A stretch of DNA of 64,000 nt from Paenibacillus sp. FSL R10-2734 (lineage in GTDB: Bacteria; Bacillota; Bacilli; Paenibacillales; Paenibacillaceae): positions 6,882,001-6,946,000 of the forward strand of contig NZ_CP150170.1 of the NCBI RefSeq assembly GCF_037963865.1, written 5' to 3'. The translations under genes and the position numbers were made by a program. The notes below the pieces were generated by a model. It worked only from the letters and a program-made list of their open reading frames with translations. It ran no database searches and was not told the DNA's origin. This document shows positions 1 to 9,085 of this stretch, piece by piece (the first letter of the stretch is position 1; each line of letters begins with the position of its first letter).

Positions 1-913
1 CTGCGGTTGGAATGTCCGTTTTGCTCTTTTCCTGATAGGCGATAAAGTCGCCGAACATCGTCAGTACAACGTCACGCGGCTCGTCATATTGCGAGACCCA
101 TTCTCCCGGACGGTCGCCAATGTTAATATGAATCTTCTCACGGATCGAACGAATTTGCAGTGGGTCGACCATAAACAGAATACCGGCAGAGTTCTTTATA
201 TGCTGACCATGTAGTCCTAGATAATCCTGATCCACCATGCCCTCACCAGCCACATCGAAGAACACGAGTGTCAGTGGCGGCTTCTCTTCATCTTTAAAGA
301 CAAATTGAAAAATAAACGGCTCCTGCATCTTTTCCTTCTGTGTAGAAGCCAGCAGGTCCCCGCGCTCAAAAAGAGGTTCTTCATAAAGAGTACGGAACTT
401 CCGGCTAATCTCTGCATTTAAAGGCATACAAGCGGCATCGAAATGACCTGCTGTCGTATGCTGCAAGGTATGAATCAGTGCGGTCATATACACCGACTTC
501 CCGACTTGGGATGCCCCAATAATCGAAATAATGTTACTAGGAACCTTACCTGCGGTCACAGGTAGCTCGTTATGACAGGACGGACACAGCCGTCTGCGCG
601 TAAGTACTCCGTAACGATCTGTAAGCCCCGTCAACACATGATCGGTATAATGATGATATTCTTCCGGAATATCCGCTGGGTTAATGATCGCTTCTATGTC
701 ATCCACCGTATCGAGCCCAAAGCGCTCACGGTATTTATTTAAGGCATCATCCTCGCCCAGCGCGTAATTCTCATCGTCCTCTCGGCTATGCATAGCCCGA
801 AAGACTACGTCCTCCGGAGAGAACTTGGTGAAGCAGTACGGACACACAATATCGTAAAAAAGCGGCCTTGGCTCCGGCTGATTCTTTTTCATAAAACGGC
901 TAAAAAAAGACAT
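1..913 (-). CDS. Zinc-ribbon P-loop GTPase-like protein, 3' part beyond window
   Basis: Partial gene: 304 codons are visible and the frame runs off the left edge. The ATG at 913 follows GGGAGG at a good distance. A four-cysteine zinc site is seen (Cys24/Cys27 as CPYC and Cys110/Cys113 as CPSC). It is followed by a Walker A motif, GASQVGKS, at 133-140, and a G3/Walker B-like DVAGEG at 220-225. This is the layout of TRAFAC-like GTPases of the type often called double-GTPase. The second half, which would hold the base-specificity motif, is outside the window. It is the last visible gene of the leftward cluster with the tubulin-like and vWA genes, 83 bp after its neighbour. No membrane helix is visible, so it is probably cytosolic. 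The family call is good; the role in the cluster is inference. Confidence 0.8.
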   Translation of the reverse strand, partial: MSFFSRFMKKNQPEPRPLFYDIVCPYCFTKFSPEDVVFRAMHSREDDENYALGEDDALNKYRERFGLDTVDDIEAIINPADIPEEYHHYTDHVLTGLTDRYGVLTRRRLCPSCHNELPVTAGKVPSNIISIIGASQVGKSVYMTALIHTLQHTTAGHFDAACMPLNAEISRKFRTLYEEPLFERGDLLASTQKEKMQEPFIFQFVFKDEEKPPLTLVFFDVAGEGMVDQDYLGLHGQHIKNSAGILFMVDPLQIRSIREKIHINIGDRPGEWVSQYDEPRDVVLTMFGDFIAYQEKSKTDIPTA

Positions 914-996
914 CTACTCATCCTCCCAAAAGTTGTATCTGCGTCTCTTGCTATGGACAGCACGGTCCAACACTCGCTTGTACGCGTAGACTGATC

Positions 997-1638
997 TTAC
1001 TCCGGCACCAACTCGTAATAAAGCCCGTACTTGGGACCGTCGGTGAAAAAAATGCGTACAAAATCATCCTTGCCGACCTCAATCGGTGGGAGTACATTTC
1101 GTCCAGGGGCGAAATCCTGTACAAAGGGAAAGAGAATACCATCCTCTTTCCCTGCCGGATGTCCTCCCCGTTTCTTGACATAACAGAGGACATCCCGAGC
1201 GACTGGAACTTCTGCCGTAATCGCCATATGCACGGTCTTTTGTTTTCCAAATAAGCCTCTTTTTTGTTGAATGGAATAATAGATTCTGGCTTTGCCTGCA
1301 CTAACCACCACACGGTTCGCACCGTCTCTCTGCCTCGAGAGCAGCGTCTCTCCGTTCTCAGTAAAGCGGGCAATTATGGTATAGGAGACTAGGCCAATCT
1401 CATCTAGTCGATCGCGATATCCATTATTAGATTTGTATTCCTCACGAGTGTAGAGCTTCATCCCGACCGGTGGAATATCTGCTGTTCCACTGGAAGCCTC
1501 TTCTGTAGAGGTCTTGTGGATGTACACCGCCTGCACGCCGTCCGGCCAGCGCCATCTCAGCGTACAGAACCGGTCATCCACTTGGGTTGTCACATCCGTT
1601 ATTAACGGAGCGGAAGCATTAACCTCGGCGTACCTCAT
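997..1638 (-). CDS. Uncharacterised probable beta-sandwich protein (213 aa)
   Basis: The longest frame begins with GTG at 1641, but the ATG at 1638 sits better after the GAAAGGGG ribosome site. There is no signal peptide or membrane helix. The N-terminal third alternates short hydrophobic strands with polar turns, including a Trp-rich strand (LRWRWPDG near residue 27). This resembles a fibronectin type III-like beta-sandwich, and the rest also looks beta-rich. I do not recognise a named family. The gene lies 19 bp downstream of the membrane vWA gene and 83 bp upstream of the GTPase gene, so it is almost certainly co-transcribed with them. A role as an adaptor or scaffold is only a guess from fold and position. 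Confidence 0.7.
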   Translation of the reverse strand: MRYAEVNASAPLITDVTTQVDDRFCTLRWRWPDGVQAVYIHKTSTEEASSGTADIPPVGMKLYTREEYKSNNGYRDRLDEIGLVSYTIIARFTENGETLLSRQRDGANRVVVSAGKARIYYSIQQKRGLFGKQKTVHMAITAEVPVARDVLCYVKKRGGHPAGKEDGILFPFVQDFAPGRNVLPPIEVGKDDFVRIFFTDGPKYGLYYELVPE

Positions 1639-1660
1639 CACTGTAAACCCCTTTCAACTA

Positions 1661-2932
1661 CTAGAATCCTTTGCTATTCCGATTTCTCCGGCGGTCTGGA
1701 AAGCTCTCTGACGCTGGAGTATGAGCTGTATTATTCCTTCTATTACGGTAAATACGTCCTTCTCCTACCGGAATAACGCCTGTAAATAATGAGATGATAG
1801 CAGCCAGTATAAGAACAGCTAGGAGACGAATAAGCCCGTCAGCGAAAGTGTGTCCGCTGAGTCCGAATTCCAGAATAAGCCCTGCGAACAAACCTGAGAT
1901 TACGCCGCCAATCCCAAAGCTCTTTGCCAAATGACGATTGTCAAACATAATACCAAGACCGAGTCCAAGTGCAGCACCGATTAGCATCAGCGACAAAATA
2001 CGAACCGCAGCATAGTATGGACTATCTGCCGTAGCATCACTGCGCACCGTAAGCAATGTTCGATCTCCCAAACGATCATAGATTTGCTGGAATACATCGC
2101 CTAGAAGGGCCGAGTCTGTCACATCATAATAGTGACCGCCCGTTATTTTCGCAATATCCTGCAGCAGCTGCGTACCCTTTGGATCCTGCATACCTAGACC
2201 AATGGTATTTACAGCAATGCCGCGTTCTATATAAGTCTGCAATTCTCGTGAGGTATCGAAATCACTCACTCCATCGGACAGCAAAATAACCATAGCGCCC
2301 TGGTTTTTCGTGCCGTTACTATCAATCTCTTTGAGTGCCTCTGAGATCGCACCGCTAATGTTCGTGCCGCCCTCAGTTGGCTTCAGATTATCAATTGCGG
2401 TCAGCACCTTCTCGCGATTCTGCGAATCTGAGAGTGGCGTTAACGGTTGGACAACTGCAGCTTCCTGGTTAAATGTGACCACCGCTGCCTGATTGTCATT
2501 GTCCATTCTCGTAATTAATGCCTTAGCGGCTGAATAACGGCTGTTATCAGGATCACTCTGCGCCATACTGCCAGAGTCATCGATAGCCATAACTACATTC
2601 TTAATCGGCTTCACACCGCCAAAATTCAGCTCATAAACAAACTCCGTGAATGCACCTACCCCTAGCGCAAGTACAATCATTAAAGGCAGCAGCTTCCAGG
2701 ATAGACCCAAGTATCGCTGCTTCCACGACGCTCCGTTTAAACGTGGCGAGATCATCTCCGCAATCAGACAACCGATGCCGATACCGAGCGCTACTATGGC
2801 AAAATAAATGCCTACGAGCAAAATAGAAGGCAGATCGTTATACCAGCTCAGTAGCCACTCGCCAAAAAGAAAGGCAACCCCACCACCGATCAGACTGAAG
2901 AAGAGCAGGAGCAGATTGATTTTTCTCTGCAT
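1661..2932 (-). CDS. Membrane protein with extracytoplasmic vWA domain (423 aa)
   Basis: The start at 2932 (MQRKIN) is chosen because GGAAAGGAAG precedes it; the 18 codons upstream lack support. Three hydrophobic helices lie near residues 7-29, 36-57 and 81-99. A vWA domain follows with MIDAS motif Asp118-x-Ser120-x-Ser122. Three more helices close the protein before a basic, Arg/Asn-rich tail. The positive-inside rule (basic loop at 61-80, basic C-terminal tail) puts both ends inside and the vWA domain outside. vWA domains with an intact MIDAS bind metal and usually mediate protein contacts. It sits between the 800-aa gene and the 213-aa gene in one leftward run. The vWA call is strong; the topology is my reading. 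Confidence 0.85.
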   Translation of the reverse strand: MQRKINLLLLFFSLIGGGVAFLFGEWLLSWYNDLPSILLVGIYFAIVALGIGIGCLIAEMISPRLNGASWKQRYLGLSWKLLPLMIVLALGVGAFTEFVYELNFGGVKPIKNVVMAIDDSGSMAQSDPDNSRYSAAKALITRMDNDNQAAVVTFNQEAAVVQPLTPLSDSQNREKVLTAIDNLKPTEGGTNISGAISEALKEIDSNGTKNQGAMVILLSDGVSDFDTSRELQTYIERGIAVNTIGLGMQDPKGTQLLQDIAKITGGHYYDVTDSALLGDVFQQIYDRLGDRTLLTVRSDATADSPYYAAVRILSLMLIGAALGLGLGIMFDNRHLAKSFGIGGVISGLFAGLILEFGLSGHTFADGLIRLLAVLILAAIISLFTGVIPVGEGRIYRNRRNNTAHTPASESFPDRRRNRNSKGF

Positions 2933-3228
2933 CTTAAAACTTCCTTTCCAAGAGAAACCTGAATTGTACTCCAATGGTTTAAACATTTTCGAGGGTTATG
3001 TAGCCCGCTTAACGAGCTCCCGGATGTCATATTGCTCCCCAGAGTGTACTTTGTGCAATAGAATGCATCTGATAGTAGACCCATTTCAATTCTATTGCAT
3101 GTTATGCATTGAAAATAAGGAGAAATGTCCCTATTCTTGAAATCTTCTTAATTCTAATGTATCAAATACAACAGAATACTAATTCTGAGTAGAATCCAAC
3201 GTATCTATTGCACGAAGTGCAATCCGCA
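2933..3228. other. Intergenic spacer with dispersed-repeat fragments
   Basis: A 296-bp gap inside the leftward cluster. Near its left end, 3207-3223 is a perfect inverted repeat, ATTGCAC and GTGCAAT around three bases, just downstream of the 800-aa gene. It could end or attenuate that transcript, but no strong T-run follows. The stretch 3151-3171 read leftward, TTGTATTTGATACATTAGAAT, closely matches 32654-32674 in another spacer. That marks it as part of a dispersed intergenic repeat family. No open frame here looks real. Confidence 0.5.
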
Positions 3229-5631
3229 TCAGCGCATCTCAGGAAGCTGCTCTTCACTTAGTCCATGAAGCTGATAGCCATTTTGAGCATAGGTCTCATA
3301 ATAAACCTTACCATTACGGTAATAGAGCAGATCCTCTAAATGGAAACCACCCATCAGATTCAGCTTCTCCACTCCACTTCTACGCTGTTCATGCACGAAG
3401 CCCAAACGGTAAATGCGAGTCGTCTCATCCACACCAAATGCGTAGCGCAGGAATTCAGATCCGCTGTCTCCAAAGAAATATTTTTCCTCATGACGATGCT
3501 CTTGTGTGTATTCGAACAGACGAACATTGATCGTCGCACCGTCCTCCAGACTATGGTACAGGCGCTTGAACAGCTCTTCCTTGGATAAAACCTGGCGGTT
3601 CTCATATGCAGCCGCAACATTCGCACGTCGCAGAAGCTCTTCCTCGAAAGATAGTGCAAACGGCTCCGCCGTTAAAATTTCCCGCTGACAAATACCGATC
3701 AAGCGTTCTGCTACCGCATCTTTACCTTGCTCTAACAGCTTAGAGATACTTCCCATGTATTTTTCACTGAAGAAAATTCCATGCCCACGACGGGTCTCAA
3801 TATCCTTCATCACTTCTTCTGTGACCACTCGGTAGTATTCCATCACGTTTTGGCCGGTTGTTTCGTTGGTTCGTCCAATGCTGTCCATCACGGTAATACG
3901 TAGTTCTTCCTCCAAGGTCTCCATAGCTTTCACACGAGCTATACTCTCCACATGAAGCTGCTCTAACGCTGATTCCAGAGCGCTACACAGCGCGAGCTCA
4001 CTTTCCATACACAATAGCTCATATCTTTTGCCATATACCGCCGAGAATAAGTAATGAATGAAGTTACGTACCGTGCGTTTGTCAAAAAGCGGCACACGCT
4101 GGAAAGGCTGACGTTCCACACTTTCTGCGTAAAGATCCTGAAGTTCCTCCTGCGCGGAGTGAATCGCTGCTCGTAGTCCAGTCATATGCTGACGCAAGCC
4201 ATGCAGCACACTGCCACCCTCATCACGATCAGCCGTCCATTCCGCTAACTGATAGAATGTCACTGCGGGTGTGGCCGTTTCCTGTGCCGCCAGCGTGGTA
4301 CGCCATCCACGAAGAGGACTGAAACCTTCTACTCTTCGATTAGATTCGGCTACAAAATTGTTGCGGAAATAAGCTTCGCCCCCGTCACCGAACAACTGTT
4401 GTTCAGCTTCACGTAGTGACAGCTGCTTCAGCTCATTATAGGACGGACGTCCGTGGCTCATTAACCCCGACATCTCACTAAGACCGTCTTTCTCCGGGAC
4501 CAGCTTCGCCGCATGCTCCCGCAGACTGTCAGGATCCAGCCCTAATAGGGACTGACGCTCACGCATAGTCCAAGGACTGCCTTCACGCATATCCGCTGCA
4601 AGGCGCCGAAAGGCGTGATACAGCACGGCCAATGCAATTTGAACATTGGGTCTTCTTACGCCAGAAAAGCCTGCGGAGGCATAGCCTTGTCTTCCTGTGC
4701 TGCCTCTGATGCCGCTTTTGAAGGTCATATTGTTATAGCCGCCATGTCCGGTTGCCTGATCAGAAGTCGGGCGGACCCGATTCTTGAGCAGACTGATATG
4801 GGAGATGATCTCATAGTTGTCATCCATACCGTGCGCCGACATCATGCCGCGCTCATTCTTATCGGAGAGCAGATACACAAGATCAAATAATGCGGATGGA
4901 CCATGGCCGACTGGAATCGACAGACTATCTTCGGTTACAAGCAGCGGCGCATTAAACGTATAGTCCGTAGCTTGCATTCTGTCCAATTCACGCAGAAAAG
5001 CCAGCCCTACCGAGCTGGAATATCCAAAATTATCCCCTTGCTCCCGCTCATTGATTAGAGCGTAGAGATCTGTCTGTACAGACTTAAAGGACTGGCTGAG
5101 TATTGCACGTGCCAGCAGTGTAATTTCCGGCAACAACACATTAAGCGGGTCATCGACCCGCGTAATGATAGAAAGGTGGATCACGTCGAAAGACGAGTAC
5201 AGACGTCCATAATCCGCTATACTGTTGCTCAGCCGCCGGATAACTTTATTCATTTCAGCAAGATATTTTGTATCCTCATGAAACTTGCGGTAAATATCAT
5301 GACGTACAGTGCGTGGATCAGACCCAGCCATATCCGGCAAGGCCATAGCCATCACCCGGTCTCTTCCTCCCGCATCAGATCCGCTTTTGCTTTTTTCTGT
5401 TCCCTCGCTCTTCGCACCTGACGCAGCATGTAATGCCATAACACCGCCGGCGTTATCCCATTTCCGTTCGCAGCTATCCAGCACCGGACCGATGGCCGGA
5501 GCAACCTTGTCGCCTACGAACAGAAACAGGGCAGGGTAATGGATGCTGCTGCGTCCATCCCCCTTACTGCGCCTTGCTTCTTCCTGTGCCGCATATTGTT
5601 CACCATAAGATAATGCCTGAGTTGTGATCAT
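3229..5631 (-). CDS. Large protein with degenerate tubulin-like N-terminal half (800 aa)
   Basis: It starts 4 bp after the stop of the tubulin-like gene, which implies translational coupling. No family is obvious at first sight, but its N-terminal 280 residues follow the neighbouring tubulin-like protein block by block. A hydrophobic first strand at 32-40 sits before a GDK turn. A strand at 149-156 lies where the neighbour has its GGTGSG loop, here replaced by RVDDPLNV. GLAFLRELD at 209-217 matches GYAALKELD, and LFDLVYLLSDKNERG at 248-262 matches PFNLCHLISATNTEG. I infer a paralogous tubulin fold that has lost nucleotide binding. The C-terminal half is rich in charged helices. No signal or membrane segment is seen, so it should be cytosolic. 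The gene is certain; the fold is inferred from motif alignment by eye. Confidence 0.8.
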   Translation of the reverse strand: MITTQALSYGEQYAAQEEARRSKGDGRSSIHYPALFLFVGDKVAPAIGPVLDSCERKWDNAGGVMALHAASGAKSEGTEKSKSGSDAGGRDRVMAMALPDMAGSDPRTVRHDIYRKFHEDTKYLAEMNKVIRRLSNSIADYGRLYSSFDVIHLSIITRVDDPLNVLLPEITLLARAILSQSFKSVQTDLYALINEREQGDNFGYSSSVGLAFLRELDRMQATDYTFNAPLLVTEDSLSIPVGHGPSALFDLVYLLSDKNERGMMSAHGMDDNYEIISHISLLKNRVRPTSDQATGHGGYNNMTFKSGIRGSTGRQGYASAGFSGVRRPNVQIALAVLYHAFRRLAADMREGSPWTMRERQSLLGLDPDSLREHAAKLVPEKDGLSEMSGLMSHGRPSYNELKQLSLREAEQQLFGDGGEAYFRNNFVAESNRRVEGFSPLRGWRTTLAAQETATPAVTFYQLAEWTADRDEGGSVLHGLRQHMTGLRAAIHSAQEELQDLYAESVERQPFQRVPLFDKRTVRNFIHYLFSAVYGKRYELLCMESELALCSALESALEQLHVESIARVKAMETLEEELRITVMDSIGRTNETTGQNVMEYYRVVTEEVMKDIETRRGHGIFFSEKYMGSISKLLEQGKDAVAERLIGICQREILTAEPFALSFEEELLRRANVAAAYENRQVLSKEELFKRLYHSLEDGATINVRLFEYTQEHRHEEKYFFGDSGSEFLRYAFGVDETTRIYRLGFVHEQRRSGVEKLNLMGGFHLEDLLYYRNGKVYYETYAQNGYQLHGLSEEQLPEMR

Positions 5632-5635
5632 AGGC

Positions 5636-8600
5636 CTATTTCAACTTTCTGCGGATACTGCCCAGCTTACTAGTCATGCTCTTATAAAAGCTGTACATTT
5701 CATCGCCGCTCTCATACTCTACTCGTTCGTATTCCAAACTGTCGCGTGCTTCCAGGAACGATACATACAGCCCTTCCAGCTTATACAGCAGCGGGGTTAC
5801 GTCTTCTGCGGCAGTCATTTCACTAGCACGGCGAGCTGCTTTACGCAGTAGAACACTGCGGCTCTTCTCATCGAGCTCCCGGAAATGGCGATACACGGCG
5901 TACTCCACGTAGCTGCGTTCTTTCATCAAATTAGCAAACGGCTCCCAAGCGTCCTCTTCTTCATCACGATCATAAACGTAGAGTGCGCCTTTCTTAACAA
6001 TGCTGTCCGTGTACAAAGCCTCGATGAATTGGTCCATCCACTTATCTTCATCCAGATATTGATGGAGCAGACCTTCAAGCTCCGTTGCCTTGGCAGTCAG
6101 TTCAGCATATTTGGCCAGCTCAACACGAACACGAGAAATCAGCTGCGGTGAACGAATGAGATTTTCCTGTGCCATTTCTTTGTTAATGCTGCCGAAAATA
6201 TCTTTAATGCCTTCGCGCTCAAGACCCTTCTCGCGCAAACTCTTCAGCTCATCAGCCGCCTTCTTCACTTCGCCGAGATTCGGACGTGAAGAATTCAACT
6301 GCATATCAAATCCACTCAAAAGAGCATCCATATCAAACGGCTTTGTGAAGACAACAGAATACCTGTTGCTGGTGTTCTCATCTACGCCTTTTTCGATGAT
6401 GACTCCGCTCGCCAGCGCTTTTGCAAAATCCGCACGCACTCGGGCGTTATATTCACGGACACGAGCATTGACGTACGTATCACCCCATGACTTTTCCGGA
6501 ATAGGAGAAGGCAGGTACGTCCAGTTATTCTTATCAGTCATCACCAGATGGCGGCCGATCCCTTCTTTATCAAGAATGGTCCGCTCATAGTTCTCTTCAA
6601 ACACCCGTAGCGGAGTGTATACGAAGAGTGGCACACCATTACGTGTATTTAGCCAGAAAATACGGTTCTTCACTTGGCTTTCCTTGATCGTAAATTGCGA
6701 TTTGCCAAGCGCATTGTTCTGATAATTACGAATCCCTTTCAGGATACCAGGTGCTTTAACAGGTACTGATACGAAGCCCCATGATGGGAAATGTAAGCTG
6801 CCTGAGCTGTTGCTGAGGTGGAAGGTAGGTACGGCCTCTTCATCCAATTTACCAGCAATAATCCGCTCTACGAATTTATCCAGTGGCTCTTCGTGTCCGA
6901 ATTTCATTACGAGGAAGTCTTCCATCGAACGAGTAATCAGATCACCGAACTTATCGCTAAGGAACTCCGAAATCGAACGAACGATATCAATCTCCTGCTC
7001 TTTGACCCAGCGTCCGGAATGCTTCAGCATTTCACGGGTAAAGTCGCGAATCAGGTCGTCGCCGTCCTTCTGATCCATGATTTTGGTGATTGTCGCCGAA
7101 ATATCTGGCACGTTAACGATGTTCCAATAATAAGTTTTGTTGCCTTTATAATCTGCCTGCTCTTCACCATTGATAAGGATGTCCCCATTCTTGGCAAAAA
7201 TCGAGCTAAGCGCACTAAGAATCTCTGTAAACACACCGTAAATCCGGCTGTTCTCATCGTTTAAGAGCTCATATAAGTCCTCGTAAAATTGAATCATTTG
7301 CTCAGTACGCTCTACATCAGCATGCAGCCAGTACTCATTGATTTTGGCCTCAATATAGGCATTCTTCTTCTTCTCTTTGGATACAAAAGCGCTGCGAGCA
7401 TCGCTCAGCTTCTCATCTGCACTGTCCTGTGCTGTCTCAATATCGCGTGGCAAACGCAGTAAGCTTTCACGTAAAGCCTCAATATAAGACTGAATCAGCT
7501 TCAGAATACAGAAGCCTTTCTCGGTATACAGCAAGCGAGAAACATAGAACGGACCTTGCTCTGGATGCAGGAAGATGCGATCCAGCTCTTCACTGAACCG
7601 TCCGACAATTTCGCCAGGAAGCTGTTTCTTCGATTTGATATACTCCTCACGGGCACGAGCTAGGAAGTTCTGCTCCAGCTCTGTATCCATGCTAACAACC
7701 TGATTCTTAACTACATTGGCATGGCTCAGGCGTTCGCTATTCTGATAGCCAGGCAGCGGCTCAGGCACACGCGACTCAAACGTTTTAATCATACTGTCGA
7801 GATCGATGCCAAGCTTACGTGCGAATTTTTCTACATCCTCTTGACCAGGCGCCTGCTGGAACATTTTTTCCATTTTATCAAACAAGCGGAAAGCCAGATA
7901 AGTTGTCATTTCCTCAATCGGAAGCACGGCAGACGAAGCACCGATAATGTTGTACTCATAGTTGGCTGGATAGGCCTTGTTCATCTGCGCAATATTGGTG
8001 CGGATATTACTGATATAGTCATGAATGGCGAATTCTTCGCCAGACGCTTTTTCTTCACTCGCCATAAAGTTCGTGATGTTCTCAGCTGTTACGTTCATAC
8101 AGTAATCATACGCATTCTCTAGCAGCTTACCTTCGGTATTCGTTGCAGAGATCAAATGACATAGATTAAATGGAGCCAACGGTGAATTTACCGTCAAAAT
8201 ATTTCCGTATTGCTGTTGGAATCGCTCGCCACGACTGTCCACATTCATCCAGTAATCCAGCTCTTTAAGCGCCGCATAACCGTTCTTGCGAATATATTCA
8301 CGCGTATGCTCGCTTAAACTTTTATTAGACAGGTTCACGTCCGGTGTAAAGAGATAACCCAGTGTGTTCACACGGTCAATACCGGCAGATCCATAGTCGC
8401 GCTCAATAATACCGCGTACGATATAAGCAATATCGAGGAAAGCCCCACTACCAGTACCGCCCGACAGACCTGTCAAAAGGAAAACCATCAGCTTCTTGTT
8501 CGTGCCTACGGATAATGTCTTGATCTTCTTATCAATCGCGCCTACAACCTGATTAATCTTAGTGAAAAGTAACAGACGTCCAGCTTGGCGTACACCAGCA

Positions 8601-9025
8601 GCACCATTCATACCATCTGTGATACTCAGCTCCGGAGATAGCCAGTCCGTAATATACGAATCAAGAATGCTTCTGTTCTGGAGCAATCCGCCGATTTCAG
8701 CATTCGCCAGCAATACAAATTCATTTTGCGGGTCGAGCCCGATCCCTTTGTATTTTTTACCGCGATCCTGTTCATTCGTCTCAAAAGCTAGAAACTCCAC
8801 ATTATCCGGCTTGTCCCGCTTCTTCTTGGATATCGGATCCTCCGGCAGCTTAAAGCGGCGGTTAATCTGATATTTAAGACGCAGCAGGGCATCAATGCCC
8901 GTGCCGCCTAGTCCAATAATTAGGATTGGATTATCAATCGTATCTACCCTGATCTTATCACTGACGATCCCGCCGCCTAGTGATACATCCAACTGCTGTA
9001 TATGCTCTCTTACTACTGGTTTCAT
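5636..9025 (-). CDS. Tubulin-like GTPase (Tubulin_2 type), 1129 aa
   Basis: The ATG at 9025 follows GGAGG with 8 bases between. Two nucleotide-binding signatures of the tubulin/FtsZ superfamily are plain: GLGGTG at 38-43 after the first strand, and the tubulin signature loop SGGTGSG at 188-194. Between them is NGAAGVRQAGR near 140-150, the third conserved loop. At 1129 residues it is about three times FtsZ. The long C-terminal part is mostly charged helix and may be a coiled or adaptor region. Family members are known as uncharacterised tubulin-like proteins found beside vWA and GTPase genes. It should bind GTP in the cytosol and perhaps polymerise. The cluster context with two extracytoplasmic vWA proteins suggests a membrane-linked filament or switch, which is inference. 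Confidence 0.88.
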   Translation of the reverse strand: MKPVVREHIQQLDVSLGGGIVSDKIRVDTIDNPILIIGLGGTGIDALLRLKYQINRRFKLPEDPISKKKRDKPDNVEFLAFETNEQDRGKKYKGIGLDPQNEFVLLANAEIGGLLQNRSILDSYITDWLSPELSITDGMNGAAGVRQAGRLLLFTKINQVVGAIDKKIKTLSVGTNKKLMVFLLTGLSGGTGSGAFLDIAYIVRGIIERDYGSAGIDRVNTLGYLFTPDVNLSNKSLSEHTREYIRKNGYAALKELDYWMNVDSRGERFQQQYGNILTVNSPLAPFNLCHLISATNTEGKLLENAYDYCMNVTAENITNFMASEEKASGEEFAIHDYISNIRTNIAQMNKAYPANYEYNIIGASSAVLPIEEMTTYLAFRLFDKMEKMFQQAPGQEDVEKFARKLGIDLDSMIKTFESRVPEPLPGYQNSERLSHANVVKNQVVSMDTELEQNFLARAREEYIKSKKQLPGEIVGRFSEELDRIFLHPEQGPFYVSRLLYTEKGFCILKLIQSYIEALRESLLRLPRDIETAQDSADEKLSDARSAFVSKEKKKNAYIEAKINEYWLHADVERTEQMIQFYEDLYELLNDENSRIYGVFTEILSALSSIFAKNGDILINGEEQADYKGNKTYYWNIVNVPDISATITKIMDQKDGDDLIRDFTREMLKHSGRWVKEQEIDIVRSISEFLSDKFGDLITRSMEDFLVMKFGHEEPLDKFVERIIAGKLDEEAVPTFHLSNSSGSLHFPSWGFVSVPVKAPGILKGIRNYQNNALGKSQFTIKESQVKNRIFWLNTRNGVPLFVYTPLRVFEENYERTILDKEGIGRHLVMTDKNNWTYLPSPIPEKSWGDTYVNARVREYNARVRADFAKALASGVIIEKGVDENTSNRYSVVFTKPFDMDALLSGFDMQLNSSRPNLGEVKKAADELKSLREKGLEREGIKDIFGSINKEMAQENLIRSPQLISRVRVELAKYAELTAKATELEGLLHQYLDEDKWMDQFIEALYTDSIVKKGALYVYDRDEEEDAWEPFANLMKERSYVEYAVYRHFRELDEKSRSVLLRKAARRASEMTAAEDVTPLLYKLEGLYVSFLEARDSLEYERVEYESGDEMYSFYKSMTSKLGSIRRKLK

Positions 9026-9085
9026 ATGCTTATCCTCCTAAAAGTTTTGCGGAAGCTGTACTTCAGATCTCTTGCAAAACCACTT

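Noticed and set aside
3207..3223. Strong terminator inside the tubulin cluster
   Set aside because: The inverted repeat is perfect but short and no T-run follows, so it is noted only within the spacer entry.
6090..6590. 166-codon plus-strand frame inside the tubulin-like gene
   Set aside because: Antisense shadow; the minus-strand protein is continuous and carries the tubulin motifs.
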